Assembly (NCBI GenBank): GCA_965246795.1
Contig: CBDFFN010000022.1
Location: 1 to 64,000, forward strand
Length of the DNA: 64,000 bases
From: JAJXWB01 sp965246795
Lineage (GTDB): Bacteria; Pseudomonadota; Alphaproteobacteria; Rhizobiales; Beijerinckiaceae
Direction: 5' to 3'
In this document: positions 8,889 to 16,912 of the stretch, piece by piece
Layout of the letters: each line of letters opens with the position of its first letter
Numbering within the stretch: position 1 is the stretch's first letter
Notes under the pieces: model-generated
What the model saw: only the letters and a program-made list of their open reading frames with translations
Told to the model about the DNA's origin: nothing
The model's database searches: none
Made by a program: the position numbers and the translations under genes

Positions 8889-9425
8889 CTATTTCTTGTC
8901 AGGCCGAAACGCCTTCACATGCGCGGGGTCGACCTCGATGCGCACCGCGCCGATCAGGTCGAGACAGTAGGGCACCGCGCCCATCACCGCATCGAGACAG
9001 AGTTCAATCGAGCGCGGACTGCCGGGCAGGTTGATGACGAGACATTTGCCGCGATGCGCAGCGGTCTGTCGTGACAAGATCGCGGTCGGCGTTTGCGCAA
9101 GTGACGCAGCGCGCATCCTCTCGCCAAAACCCGGCAGTTCGCGCGGCGCGGCAAGCAATGTTGCTTCGGGCGTAAGATCGCGTGGCGCAGGCCCCGTGCC
9201 GCCCGTCGTGAGCACGAGATCGCAACCCACCACGTCGGCGAGATCGACGATCGTGTCGCGCACGCTCTCGACACCATCGGGAATGACGCGACGTTCGATG
9301 CGGAACGGTGTTGTCAGAACGCGCGCGAAGTATTGCTCGATGGCCGGACCGCTGATGTCTTCATAGACGCCAGCGCTCGCGCGATCCGAGGCTGTGATGA
9401 TGCCGATGAGAGCCGTTCCAGTCAT
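8889..9425 (-). CDS. mogA: Molybdopterin adenylyltransferase
   Basis: Adenylylates molybdopterin before molybdenum insertion in molybdenum cofactor synthesis. The 178-residue protein has the MoaB/MogA fold signatures IGIITASDRASAG at the N-terminus, TTGGTGPAPRDLTPEA in the middle and LPGSPRS near the C-terminus. Length fits MogA better than the larger MoeA. It stands alone and is convergent with the ABC permease; no other moa/moe gene is in the window. Confidence 0.9.
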   Translation of the reverse strand: MTGTALIGIITASDRASAGVYEDISGPAIEQYFARVLTTPFRIERRVIPDGVESVRDTIVDLADVVGCDLVLTTGGTGPAPRDLTPEATLLAAPRELPGFGERMRAASLAQTPTAILSRQTAAHRGKCLVINLPGSPRSIELCLDAVMGAVPYCLDLIGAVRIEVDPAHVKAFRPDKK

Positions 9426-9601
9426 AGCACAACGTTAATGCGGCGCGCGCGCAACGCAATGTTGCATCTGTGAAACGCATGACGTTTCGCGTGATGCGCC
9501 AGCCACGATGATGCCACGCCATCGTCGCGCTGGCGCACGATTGCGGGATTGCTATGCGCGCACTCGCATCGCGGCGGTGCGACAGTTTCGAAGGAAGCAT
9601 C

Positions 9602-9850
9602 ATGGCTGACGGCTGGACGGTACGCGTCGATCGCGCGAACGATTACGAGCCCACCACTCTATTCGATGTCGTGGCGCGCGATTCTCACAATGCCGAGGCC
9701 TTGGTGCGGGCCTTTGCCGACTGCGGACGCAACGATCGCGTCTGCATCGTCGCGCCGCTGACTCACGGCACGATCGAGGCGCATGAGCTGCGTGAGGGGC
9801 AGGTGAAGGCGTGGGGGACGAACGGCAAGGTGCGCTGGGAGCCGGAGTAG
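9602..9850 (+). CDS. Small hypothetical protein
   Basis: 82 residues from ATG 9602, preceded by a purine-rich GAAGGA ribosome-binding site. The product is acidic and soluble (MADGWTVRVDRANDYEP, then FDVVARDSHNAEALVRAF), without signal peptide or membrane segment. It lies between divergent mogA and tRNA-Gly. I do not recognise a family; codon composition and ribosome-binding site support coding. Confidence 0.6.
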   Translation: MADGWTVRVDRANDYEPTTLFDVVARDSHNAEALVRAFADCGRNDRVCIVAPLTHGTIEAHELREGQVKAWGTNGKVRWEPE

Positions 9851-9889
9851 GGGTCGGCAGTCTTGCACGAAGGCCGCGCGCTGGGTCAT

Positions 9890-9918
9890 TTGCAATCGTC
9901 GGGGTGTTGCGGCATAAG
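9890..9918 (+). promoter_or_regulatory. Candidate sigma-70 promoter of tRNA-Gly
   Basis: TTGCAA at 9890-9895 and CATAAG at 9913-9918 are separated by exactly 17 bases, giving a transcription start about 20 bases before the tRNA. The -10 box is imperfect. Confidence 0.35.
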
Positions 9919-9945
9919 CGGCGCGTCGGCGCAGCCGGCATGGAT

Positions 9946-10020
9946 GCGGGTGTAGCTCAGGGGTAGAGCACAACCTTGCCAAGGTTGGGGTCGAGGGTTC
10001 GAATCCCTTCGCCCGCTCCA
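9946..10020 (+). tRNA. tRNA-Gly (anticodon GCC)
   Basis: 75 bases including an encoded CCA. The acceptor arm GCGGGTG pairs with CGCCCGC (one T-G wobble). The D stem is GCTC/GAGC, the anticodon stem CAACC/GGTTG encloses TTGCCAA with anticodon GCC at 9978-9980, and the T arm is GAGGG-TTCGAAT-CCCTT. All arms fold, so this is an intact glycine tRNA. No integrase or duplicated 3' end was seen beside it. Confidence 0.97.
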
Positions 10021-10164
10021 AATCGACCCACGCAATCTGTCGTATGCTGGACGATGCGAAGCGATCGCATCCGTTCGTGTGCCTAAGGGCATCCGAAATG
10101 GTGCCTCTGGTCGGTCCTTCCGCGCCGCAGACAAGCGCGTATGACCCAAGGGGCCGTTTAGCCG

Positions 10165-11217
10165 CTACCTGTTCAGCACCGGACCTGTGCCGGCCGTGAC
10201 ACCGCCAGAAGCAACGGCGCACGACACCGTGTAATCGGCGTCGTTATAGTCTTTGTCGTCGACCGGACCGCCCATGTCGTTCCAAAGATATAAAACGGTG
10301 TGATTGACCTGCTGACTGCAATCGAGCGCCGCATAATTCGGCACGGTCGCGGCACATGTCCCGGCTTTGCCCGGCTGCGCGGGCGGCAGTTGCGCATTCG
10401 TCGGATCGAGGATCGTCATCAGCGAACAGTTCTGCATGACGGTGGGATAGGCGACTTTGCTCGGCATCGTGAGATGCGAATAGAACCAGTTCGATCGCCC
10501 TATCGGCGAGCCATAGCCGTTGCTTCCGTATGGGCACACGGCCCCGGTCACATTCTTCAGCGCAAAGCCGATACTGTCGCCGAACTGGATCGGGATGCTC
10601 GCGGTTTGGGCGTTGATCAAGTCGGTATTAGCCCAGACCTTCGTGAGGTTGGCCGCAACGGGAGCGGATCCATCTTTTGGGACGATGTACCAGTAGATCG
10701 TGTTCGCGTCGCAAGCGGCGGCGAAGAAGTTGTTTAATTTGAACGTCGCGGTATAGGACGTTCCCAGGCGTGCCGTCGCATTTGCGCCAATCTTTGTGTC
10801 GCCCAGTGACTTGGTCAGGGATGCCGCGACACCCGAGACGGTCGCGTTCGCCGAAACGGCGACAATGTATGACGACGTGAGGCCGTTAACCTTCGATGTC
10901 GAAGGCGACGTCGTAAATGTAAGCCCGGTCGCGTTGAGCGATGCCCTCGCGCTGTTCATGTAGGTGTTGACGGCCTTCACGGCCTGCGACGAGTCGCTTG
11001 TGTTCGCGTAGACTTGAACACCCGCGAGGGCCGCCGAGTCCACCAGTGCCTGCAGCTTCGATTTCTCGCCGACCGACTGCGAGTAGTTGATGCCGATGCT
11101 CCCCAGCACAAGCGCCGGAAAGAGCACAAGGCCAAACGTTACCGCGATATTTCCGCGGGTCGCGTAGGGGAAACGTTCTGCAGCACGTTTCAGAGCAAGG
11201 ATGGTGCGCTTCAGCAT
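10165..11217 (-). CDS. TadG-like secreted/pilus-associated protein with Asp-rich C-terminal motif
   Basis: 350 residues from ATG 11217. The N-terminus has the Flp/Tad minor pilin (TadE/G) pattern: a basic segment, then RGNIAVTFGLVLFPALVLG as the single membrane anchor, then LQALVDSAALAG. The rest is Ser/Thr/Ala/Asn-rich and extracytoplasmic. Near the C-terminus lies WNDMGGPVDDKDYNDADY, an Asp/Asn cluster that resembles the calcium-type motif of DUF4114 domains. No other tad gene is near, so it is an orphan. It may be a surface protein using a Tad-type anchor. The shorter start is chosen because it begins directly at the basic segment. Confidence 0.72.
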   Translation of the reverse strand: MLKRTILALKRAAERFPYATRGNIAVTFGLVLFPALVLGSIGINYSQSVGEKSKLQALVDSAALAGVQVYANTSDSSQAVKAVNTYMNSARASLNATGLTFTTSPSTSKVNGLTSSYIVAVSANATVSGVAASLTKSLGDTKIGANATARLGTSYTATFKLNNFFAAACDANTIYWYIVPKDGSAPVAANLTKVWANTDLINAQTASIPIQFGDSIGFALKNVTGAVCPYGSNGYGSPIGRSNWFYSHLTMPSKVAYPTVMQNCSLMTILDPTNAQLPPAQPGKAGTCAATVPNYAALDCSQQVNHTVLYLWNDMGGPVDDKDYNDADYTVSCAVASGGVTAGTGPVLNR

Positions 11218-11434
11218 CGACGTAGGGCCAGTAAGGAAAACCATCCCGGCTCATACCGCCGATGTCCTAAACTTCCTCTAAGCTGATGTGCGACATCGCG
11301 CTAACGCAGTTGCAGGATCGATGCCGGTGGGTCAGATAGCGGTACGCCATTCCCCTGCGCATCGTCTTCTGGAACTGGCGCTCGCGTTAAGCATTCCAGA
11401 TGCTTCGATACAAATTTTTCACGGAGCAACGTCG

Positions 11435-11503
11435 ATGCCGATTCTTCTCTGGCTTGTGGGAATACCGATCCCGCTCATCATTCTCCTGATGTTGATTCGG
11501 TAG
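11435..11503 (+). CDS. 22-residue hydrophobic membrane peptide
   Basis: The sequence MPILLWLVGIPIPLIILL runs to MLIR and a TAG. The peptide is almost wholly hydrophobic with a Pro-rich centre, and a GGAG ribosome-binding site lies 8 bases upstream. The short length makes it uncertain, but the composition and site are what a real single-span micropeptide would show. It lies between the divergently oriented tadG-like gene and the SDR gene. Confidence 0.45.
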   Translation: MPILLWLVGIPIPLIILLMLIR

Positions 11504-11520
11504 CCGTTTTTATCTCCGAT

Positions 11521-12300
11521 TCAGAATGTTCCGGGATAAGCCCCACCGTCGATCAACATGTTTTGGCCGGTGATATAGCCGGCCTGGGCGCTGCATGGAA
11601 ATGCGCAGGCCGCGCCGAATTCCTCGATTGTGCCGAAACGCTTTGCCGGATTGCCGCCGCGGATTTGCTCTGTCGTCTCGGCTGCCTCCTTGCCCGAGCG
11701 TTTTGCCAGTGCCGCGAGGTTCGACTTCAACCGGTCCGTATCGAACGTTCCGGGCAGCAGGTTATTGATCGTCACATTGTGCTCGACTGTGCGTCGCGAG
11801 AGCCCGGCGACGAAACCCGTTAGGCCGGATCGCGCGCCGTTGGAAAGTCCGAGCATATCGATCGGCTGTTTCACCGCATGCGAGGTGATGTTGACGATGC
11901 GCCCGAACTTGCGCCCGATCATGTGATCGACTGTTGCCTTTATGAGTTCGATCGGCGCCAGCATGTTGGCGTCGAGCGCCTTGATCCAATCTTCGCGCGA
12001 CCAGTTACGGAAATCGCCGGGCGGCGGCCCACCGGCATTGTTGATGAGAATGTCGGGATCGGCGCACGCCGCGAGCAGTGTCTTCCGACCTTCCGGTGTC
12101 GTCACGTCGGCTTGCACGGTCTCTGGACGGTTACCACTCACCTTGGCGATCTCGTCGGCCGCATCGGCCAGCGCCTCGGTGCCGCTTGCGACGATGAACA
12201 CCTGCGCGCCTTCACCGGCGAGTGCCGTCGCGCAGCCTTTGCCGAGACCCTTGCTCGCGCCGCAAACGATGGCGGTGCGCCCTCGCAAACCAAAATCCAT
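11521..12300 (-). CDS. SDR-fold protein with non-canonical active site (BKR-like)
   Basis: 259 residues with a Rossmann fold: CGASKGLGKG at 13-22 (cofactor loop) and NNAG at 87-90. At the active site Ser140 is kept but the classical Tyr-x3-Lys is replaced by Ser153-x3-Arg157 in GLSNGARSGLTG. This matches a known SDR subgroup annotated as beta-ketoacyl-ACP-reductase-like with an imperfect catalytic tetrad. It may use another chemistry or serve a binding role. It lies immediately downstream of the small protein and amidohydrolase genes on the same strand, so it may belong to the aromatic catabolic region. Confidence 0.82.
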   Translation of the reverse strand: MDFGLRGRTAIVCGASKGLGKGCATALAGEGAQVFIVASGTEALADAADEIAKVSGNRPETVQADVTTPEGRKTLLAACADPDILINNAGGPPPGDFRNWSREDWIKALDANMLAPIELIKATVDHMIGRKFGRIVNITSHAVKQPIDMLGLSNGARSGLTGFVAGLSRRTVEHNVTINNLLPGTFDTDRLKSNLAALAKRSGKEAAETTEQIRGGNPAKRFGTIEEFGAACAFPCSAQAGYITGQNMLIDGGAYPGTF

Positions 12301-12327
12301 GTTCGATGTCCTCGTACACGCGTTGTG

Positions 12328-12825
12328 TCAGTTCGCGAGATCGATGCGACAGGTCGCGTTCGCGCTCGGCACGGCAAGCGTATCGATCGCTTCGAAATCG
12401 GCATCGGCGATTGTCACATCGCTTCGGAACGTGAGCGGATCGGCAGTGCCGCTGCGCACGTCGGCGTAGGACCATGCGACCCGACCGGCAACACGGTCTT
12501 TAGCGAGAAATTCGAGCTGCAGCGGCGCGCCATCGCCCGAGCCGGTACCGCTCTGATAGCCGTCACCGGAACAATAGAGCTCGACGACATAGCGGTTTGC
12601 GCCGATCCGTTGCAGCGACACTTCGATATCGACGAAGCCGAAAGCCGCATCCTCTCCGGATTGCTCCGTATAAAAGTAAAGATGCGGAAGTTTCGCGTAG
12701 CGCGCTGGACCATCGTCGACCGACGTCGGCACCTGCGCATCGGTGCGCCCCGGTGTGCGTGGCGGAATGGGGCCAACTGACGCAAAAACGCGGGGCGAGC
12801 GACACTTCAACATGCTGGCCGTCAT
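12328..12825 (-). CDS. Conserved hypothetical protein, translationally coupled to the amidohydrolase
   Basis: 165 residues from ATG 12825, which overlaps the amidohydrolase stop (ATGA). The protein has no signal peptide, is acidic, and contains alternating beta-like sequences (YVVELYCSGDGYQSG, GRVAWSYADVRSG). No known family recognised. The overlap and order suggest it is made with the amidohydrolase, perhaps as an accessory of the aromatic pathway. Confidence 0.62.
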   Translation of the reverse strand: MTASMLKCRSPRVFASVGPIPPRTPGRTDAQVPTSVDDGPARYAKLPHLYFYTEQSGEDAAFGFVDIEVSLQRIGANRYVVELYCSGDGYQSGTGSGDGAPLQLEFLAKDRVAGRVAWSYADVRSGTADPLTFRSDVTIADADFEAIDTLAVPSANATCRIDLAN

Positions 12826-13877
12826 TGTGCGGCATCCTGCTGCATGCCCATCCCTCTGGGCCATTTCAGCAAATCGTGCGTGTTGCGCAGCAGGCTCTCG
12901 GTCTCGTCGCGGAGGGCGCTTGTTGCGAAGGTACCAGGCTTCGTCTGCATGATCGCAAAGGGATAATCCGAGCCAACGACGATGCGATCGGCGCCGATTG
13001 TGTCCCGTAGATAGTGCAGCGACGCATCGGAATACAGGATCGTGTCGTACCAGAAGCGTTTCGCGAGTTCGGATGGGGGGTGCGCAAAATCCTTCGTGAC
13101 GCTACCGCCGAGTGTGCGGCCGTGATCGAGACGCGGCAGAATCCAGGGCAGGGCGCCACCGCCGTGGCTAAGCAGGACGCGCAGTGTTGGGAAGCGCGTA
13201 AGCACGCCCGAGGCAAGCAGCGAGACGGCTGCCAGTGCCGTCTCCAAAGGAAACGCAGCGACAGCGGCATATTCAGGAGCGCGACCGATGCGCTCGACGC
13301 CCGCCGGATGGAGCGGATGCACGAAAATGCAGAGATCGAGCGAGGCCGCGGCTTCGTAGATCGGGAACAGGGATGCATCGCCGAGCGGCGTGCCGCTGAT
13401 ATGCGTGCCGATCTCGATGCCGCGGAAACCCATCGCTTTCAAGCGTTCCAGCCCGCGCACAGCGCGCGGAACGTCCTGCATCACCACGCTGCCGATCCCG
13501 GCGAAGCGACCGGGCGCTTCGGAAATCATTCGCGCGATATCGGCATTGATTGCGTCGGTAAGGGCTTCGGCCTCGTCAGGCGCCATCCAGTGCGACAGCA
13601 ATTCTGGCATTGGCGAGAGGACATGCATATCGCTGCCGTCTTCCCGCATGTCTGCAAGACGCCGCGCAACATCCCAACAACGCGAGTCGATGCGACGGAA
13701 CACGCGGCCGTCGATGACGACGGCGGCATCGCCGGCTTCGTTGCCGTCGAGCGTGATGATCGGCCAATGCCGGCTCGCATTCGCGCGTGCCGGAATATGT
13801 GCGGGCACGACGTGCGTGTGCACGTCGACGACGCGTGCCAAAGGCTCCTCCCACCACTCCGCCATTGTCTGGCGCAT
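12822..13877 (-). CDS. Amidohydrolase-family protein of the ACMSD decarboxylase type
   Basis: 351 residues with the metal-dependent TIM-barrel hydrolase signatures: DVHTHVVP (His20, His22), FVHPLHP in the middle, LLSHGGGALP, and the C-terminal VGSDYPF that supplies the metal Asp. This pattern is typical of the aminocarboxymuconate-semialdehyde decarboxylase (Amidohydro_2) group, which decarboxylates or hydrolyses ring-cleavage products and aromatic acids. It is divergent from the Rieske dioxygenase operon, so it may act on the product of the extradiol enzyme. ATG 13865 is an alternative start. Confidence 0.83.
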   Translation of the reverse strand: MRQTMAEWWEEPLARVVDVHTHVVPAHIPARANASRHWPIITLDGNEAGDAAVVIDGRVFRRIDSRCWDVARRLADMREDGSDMHVLSPMPELLSHWMAPDEAEALTDAINADIARMISEAPGRFAGIGSVVMQDVPRAVRGLERLKAMGFRGIEIGTHISGTPLGDASLFPIYEAAASLDLCIFVHPLHPAGVERIGRAPEYAAVAAFPLETALAAVSLLASGVLTRFPTLRVLLSHGGGALPWILPRLDHGRTLGGSVTKDFAHPPSELAKRFWYDTILYSDASLHYLRDTIGADRIVVGSDYPFAIMQTKPGTFATSALRDETESLLRNTHDLLKWPRGMGMQQDAAQ

Positions 13878-13883
13878 CTTTAC

Positions 13884-13901
13884 AAACCAGTTGGACTGTT
13901 T
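13884..13901. promoter_or_regulatory. Candidate operator in the divergent amidohydrolase / dioxygenase promoter region
   Basis: CAGT-TGG-ACTG flanked by AAA (13884) and TTT (to 13901) forms an imperfect inverted repeat seven bases upstream of the amidohydrolase ATG, in the 137-base gap between the divergent genes. A TetR regulator is encoded in the operon, so this is a natural place for its site. The arms are short; the call is tentative. Confidence 0.3.
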
Positions 13902-14014
13902 TTAAACTGCGTGTCAACGGGCCGAGCAACAAGTGTTTGCAGCCCGAACGAATGCGGTCCGCAAGAGACCGGAGGAAACGCTGGCCCAAGAGGCCGATAA
14001 TAGGGAGGCGCATC

Positions 14015-15313
14015 ATGGATGCAATTTTCGGCGACGAACCCGCGATCCTCGTCGACCCCGCGCAGAAAAGCTTCAAGGTGAATCGACGCAACTTCGTCGA
14101 CACCGAGGTCTGGCAGCATGAGAAGGAGCGCATCTTCGAGAAATGTTGGCTCTATCTCGGCCACGGCTCCGAACTTGCAAAGAACGGCGACTTCCTTACG
14201 CGCGTCGTCGCGGGTCGCAACGTGCTCTTCACACGCGACTCGAAAGGTGAGGTTCGTGCGCTGCTGAACACCTGCCCGCATCGCGGCGCGCAGGTGTGTC
14301 GCGAGAAGAAGGGCAACGCGAAGTCGTTCCAGTGCTTCTACCACGGCTGGGTGTTCGGCTCCGACGGCCGGCTGCGCAGCCAGCCAGGCGAAGCCTCTTA
14401 CGCCGAAGGCTTCAAGGACCTGCCGACATCGAACATGCAGCCGGTGCCGAAATTTGCGGGTTACCGCGATTTTCATTTTGTTTGTTTCGATCCCGACATC
14501 GTGCCGCTCGAAACCTATCTCGCCGGCGCGAAGGAATATCTCGACGTCATCTGCGATCAGTCTGACAGCGGCATGACGATCGTGCCGGGTGCGCAGGAAT
14601 ATGCCATCCGCGCGAACTGGAAGTTGCTGACCGAAAATTCGATCGACGGCTATCACGCGGCGACGACGCATGCGACGTACTTCGACTACCTGCTGAACTC
14701 GACTGGCGGCTTCGACATGTCGCACGGCATGGGCGGCATCAGTGTCGATCTCGGCAACGGCCATGCGGTGCTGGAATACAATGCGCCCTGGGGTCGGCCG
14801 GTCGCGCAATGGATTCCGGCGTGGGGTGAGGACGGCAAGAAGGAGACCGACCGCCTCTATGAGAATCTCGTTGCGCGCTTTGGCGAGGAGCGGGCTAAGC
14901 GCATCGCGTTCAAGAACCGCAACCTCTTCATCTTCCCCAATCTCGTCGTCAACGACATCATGGCGGTGACGGTCCGTACCTATTATCCGCAGGCGCCGGA
15001 CTACATGGTCATTAACGCCTGGGCGCTTGCGCCGAAGGAAGAAAGTGCCTGGGCGCGCAAATATCGTCTGTACAACTTCCTCGAGTTCCTCGGGCCGGGC
15101 GGCTTCGCGACGCCCGACGATGCCGAAGCGTTGGAGCATTGTCAGCGTGGTTTCCGCAACACGAAGGAAGCGCGCTGGAACGATATTTCCAAGGGCATGG
15201 GCAAGGACATCCCGTCCTACGACGACGAGATGCAGATGCGCGTGTTCTGGACGCGCTGGAATGAGCGTATGTATCCAACGCCCGCCCCGCATCTCAAAGT
15301 CGCGGCGGAGTGA
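14015..15313 (+). CDS. Rieske ring-hydroxylating dioxygenase, large (alpha) subunit
   Basis: Adds both atoms of O2 to an aromatic ring to give a cis-dihydrodiol. 432 residues: the Rieske [2Fe-2S] centre is Cys87-x-His89 and Cys107-x2-His110. The catalytic domain has NWKLLTENSIDGYH with iron ligands His214 and His219 and the bridging Asp211. Overall the sequence looks like the p-cumate/benzoate-type (carboxylated aromatic) alpha subunits. ATG 14015 follows AGGGAGG; the open frame upstream of it lacks similarity. It heads a tightly packed operon running to the VOC genes. The substrate is not fixed by the sequence. Confidence 0.93.
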   Translation: MDAIFGDEPAILVDPAQKSFKVNRRNFVDTEVWQHEKERIFEKCWLYLGHGSELAKNGDFLTRVVAGRNVLFTRDSKGEVRALLNTCPHRGAQVCREKKGNAKSFQCFYHGWVFGSDGRLRSQPGEASYAEGFKDLPTSNMQPVPKFAGYRDFHFVCFDPDIVPLETYLAGAKEYLDVICDQSDSGMTIVPGAQEYAIRANWKLLTENSIDGYHAATTHATYFDYLLNSTGGFDMSHGMGGISVDLGNGHAVLEYNAPWGRPVAQWIPAWGEDGKKETDRLYENLVARFGEERAKRIAFKNRNLFIFPNLVVNDIMAVTVRTYYPQAPDYMVINAWALAPKEESAWARKYRLYNFLEFLGPGGFATPDDAEALEHCQRGFRNTKEARWNDISKGMGKDIPSYDDEMQMRVFWTRWNERMYPTPAPHLKVAAE

Positions 15314-15834
15314 CGGACATGGCGCTCGCCGAAAACCTTCGCCCTCCTGCTCGCGGCGTCGATCGTATCGACGTTGAGGATTTCTTATTTCTTGAAGCCG
15401 ATCTGCTCGACCAATGGCGTCTGCCGGAATGGCTAGAGCTTTTCACGGACGATGCGTCCTATCACGTGCCTTGCACCGACCTTCCTGCAGACGCACGACC
15501 GGAAGAGAATCTCTTCTACATCGCCGATGATCGCTTTCGCCTCGGCGAGCGTGTGAAGCGGCTGATGAAGCGCACGGCCCATGCCGAATTTCCGCATTCG
15601 AAAACGCGTCGCATGATCGGCAACGTGCGCATCCGTTCGCGCTCCGACGATGGTCTCGAAGTCGGCTCGGTGTTCACGACCTATCGCACCAAGGATGGCG
15701 TCACAGACGTCTATTTCGGCGCAGCGACGCACCATCTTGTCGAAACCGATGCCGGGCTTAAAATTCGGTACAAGCGCTGCCAGCTCGACAGTGACGGCCT
15801 TCGTCCGCATGGGCGCATCAGTATCGTGCTCTGA
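15310..15834 (+). CDS. Rieske ring-hydroxylating dioxygenase, small (beta) subunit
   Basis: 174 residues of the NTF2-like cone fold used by dioxygenase beta subunits, seen in VEDFLFLEADLLDQWRLPEW, then LFTDDASYHVP and the C-terminal YKRCQLDSD. It stabilises the alpha3-beta3 hexamer. Starts with GTG at 15310 (GTGA overlap with the alpha stop); an ATG at 15319 is also possible. It ends one base into the dehydrogenase start, showing strict translational coupling. Confidence 0.92.
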   Translation: MTDMALAENLRPPARGVDRIDVEDFLFLEADLLDQWRLPEWLELFTDDASYHVPCTDLPADARPEENLFYIADDRFRLGERVKRLMKRTAHAEFPHSKTRRMIGNVRIRSRSDDGLEVGSVFTTYRTKDGVTDVYFGAATHHLVETDAGLKIRYKRCQLDSDGLRPHGRISIVL

Positions 15835-16589
15835 TGGCAGGTCGTTTCGAAGGAAGGGTGGCAATTGTCACCGGCGCGGGAAGCCCGATTGGTGGTGTCA
15901 TCGCGCAACGTCTTGCCTGTGAAGGTGCCAAGCTTGTGCTCGCCGATGTCGATGTGAAGAGCCTCGACAATGTGAAGGGTGCGCTCGACGGCGCTGATCC
16001 AGTTGTCCTCGAAGGTGACCTTTCGCAGGAAGAAGTCGCAGGCGATCTCGTGCGCAAGTCGATGGACGCGCATGGCCGTATCGACATTCTCGTCAACAAT
16101 GCGGGTGGCGGAATCATCCGACCGTTTCTCGACCACACGCCGCAGACGCTGCGAATGACCGTCGACCGCAATTTGTGGACGATGCTGTGGTGCACATGGC
16201 ACGCGGTGCCGCATATGAAAGCGAAAGGTTACGGCCGCATCGTGAACGTCGGCGCGGATTCTGTGCGTACCGGTCTCTGGATGCATGCCGGATATAACGC
16301 CGCGAAGGGCGGCACGCATGCGATCGTGTCAGGTCTCGCGCGAGAGTTTGCGCAGGACGGAATTACGGCGAATGCTGTCGCGCCCTGTATCGTCGAGACG
16401 CCGAATGTCACGCAAGGCAGGACAGGGCTGGCCGGCGAAGTGATCGCGCAAATGACCAGTATCGTCCCCCTCGGCCGTCCTGCACAGATGGAAGAAGTTG
16501 CGTCCGTCGTTTGCTATCTCGCTTCGGAGGAAGCGTCTTTCGTCACCGGGCAGATCATCAGCGTCAACGGCGGGAGCGCGATGCAATGA
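15834..16589 (+). CDS. SDR dehydrogenase, predicted cis-dihydrodiol dehydrogenase
   Basis: 251 residues of the classical SDR family: TGAGSPIG (13-20) binds NAD(P), NNAGGG (88-93) follows, and the catalytic triad is Ser143, Tyr154, Lys158. Position directly after the dioxygenase subunits and before the ferredoxin indicates that it oxidises the cis-dihydrodiol to a catechol. It overlaps the beta subunit by one base and the ferredoxin by four. Confidence 0.9.
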   Translation: MAGRFEGRVAIVTGAGSPIGGVIAQRLACEGAKLVLADVDVKSLDNVKGALDGADPVVLEGDLSQEEVAGDLVRKSMDAHGRIDILVNNAGGGIIRPFLDHTPQTLRMTVDRNLWTMLWCTWHAVPHMKAKGYGRIVNVGADSVRTGLWMHAGYNAAKGGTHAIVSGLAREFAQDGITANAVAPCIVETPNVTQGRTGLAGEVIAQMTSIVPLGRPAQMEEVASVVCYLASEEASFVTGQIISVNGGSAMQ

Positions 16590-16912
16590 ACGACGCCGTG
16601 AAGGAGCGGATCGCGATCGGTGCTCTTATCGACTTTCCCGTCGATCAGGCCTCGCCTGCCACGCTGCCCGATGGGACCGCGCTTGCCGTCTACAATGTCG
16701 CCGGCACGCTCTATGCGACGTCCGATTTTTGTACGCATGGCGAGTCTTCGTTGTCGGACGAAGGCACGCTTATGGGCCATGTCATCGAATGTGCATGGCA
16801 TGCCGGCACATTCGATGTGCGGACCGGACAGGCGCTTACGCTGCCGTGCCAGATACCGCTGCAGGCCTATACGATCGAAATCGATGGAGACCAGGTCTAT
16901 GTCGCGGTCTGA
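16586..16912 (+). CDS. Rieske-type ferredoxin of the dioxygenase system
   Basis: 108 residues. The [2Fe-2S] Rieske ligands are Cys49-x-His51 and Cys69-x2-His72. It carries electrons from a reductase to the alpha subunit. ATG 16586 overlaps the dehydrogenase stop (ATGA). No ferredoxin reductase gene lies in the operon or the window, so the reductase must come from elsewhere. Confidence 0.93.
   Translation: MNDAVKERIAIGALIDFPVDQASPATLPDGTALAVYNVAGTLYATSDFCTHGESSLSDEGTLMGHVIECAWHAGTFDVRTGQALTLPCQIPLQAYTIEIDGDQVYVAV

Noticed and set aside
10050..10080. Hairpin GATGCGA-AGCGA-TCGCATC after tRNA-Gly as a terminator
   Set aside because: A 7-base stem is present but there is no T-run, and GC-rich hairpins of this size are common by chance.
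9946..10164. tRNA-Gly as an integration site of a mobile element
   Set aside because: No integrase gene, no duplicated tRNA end and no change in gene style beside it.
13880..15292. 470-codon minus-strand open frame
   Set aside because: Antisense to the Rieske alpha subunit, with no recognisable motif; the plus-strand gene has iron-sulfur and iron ligands.
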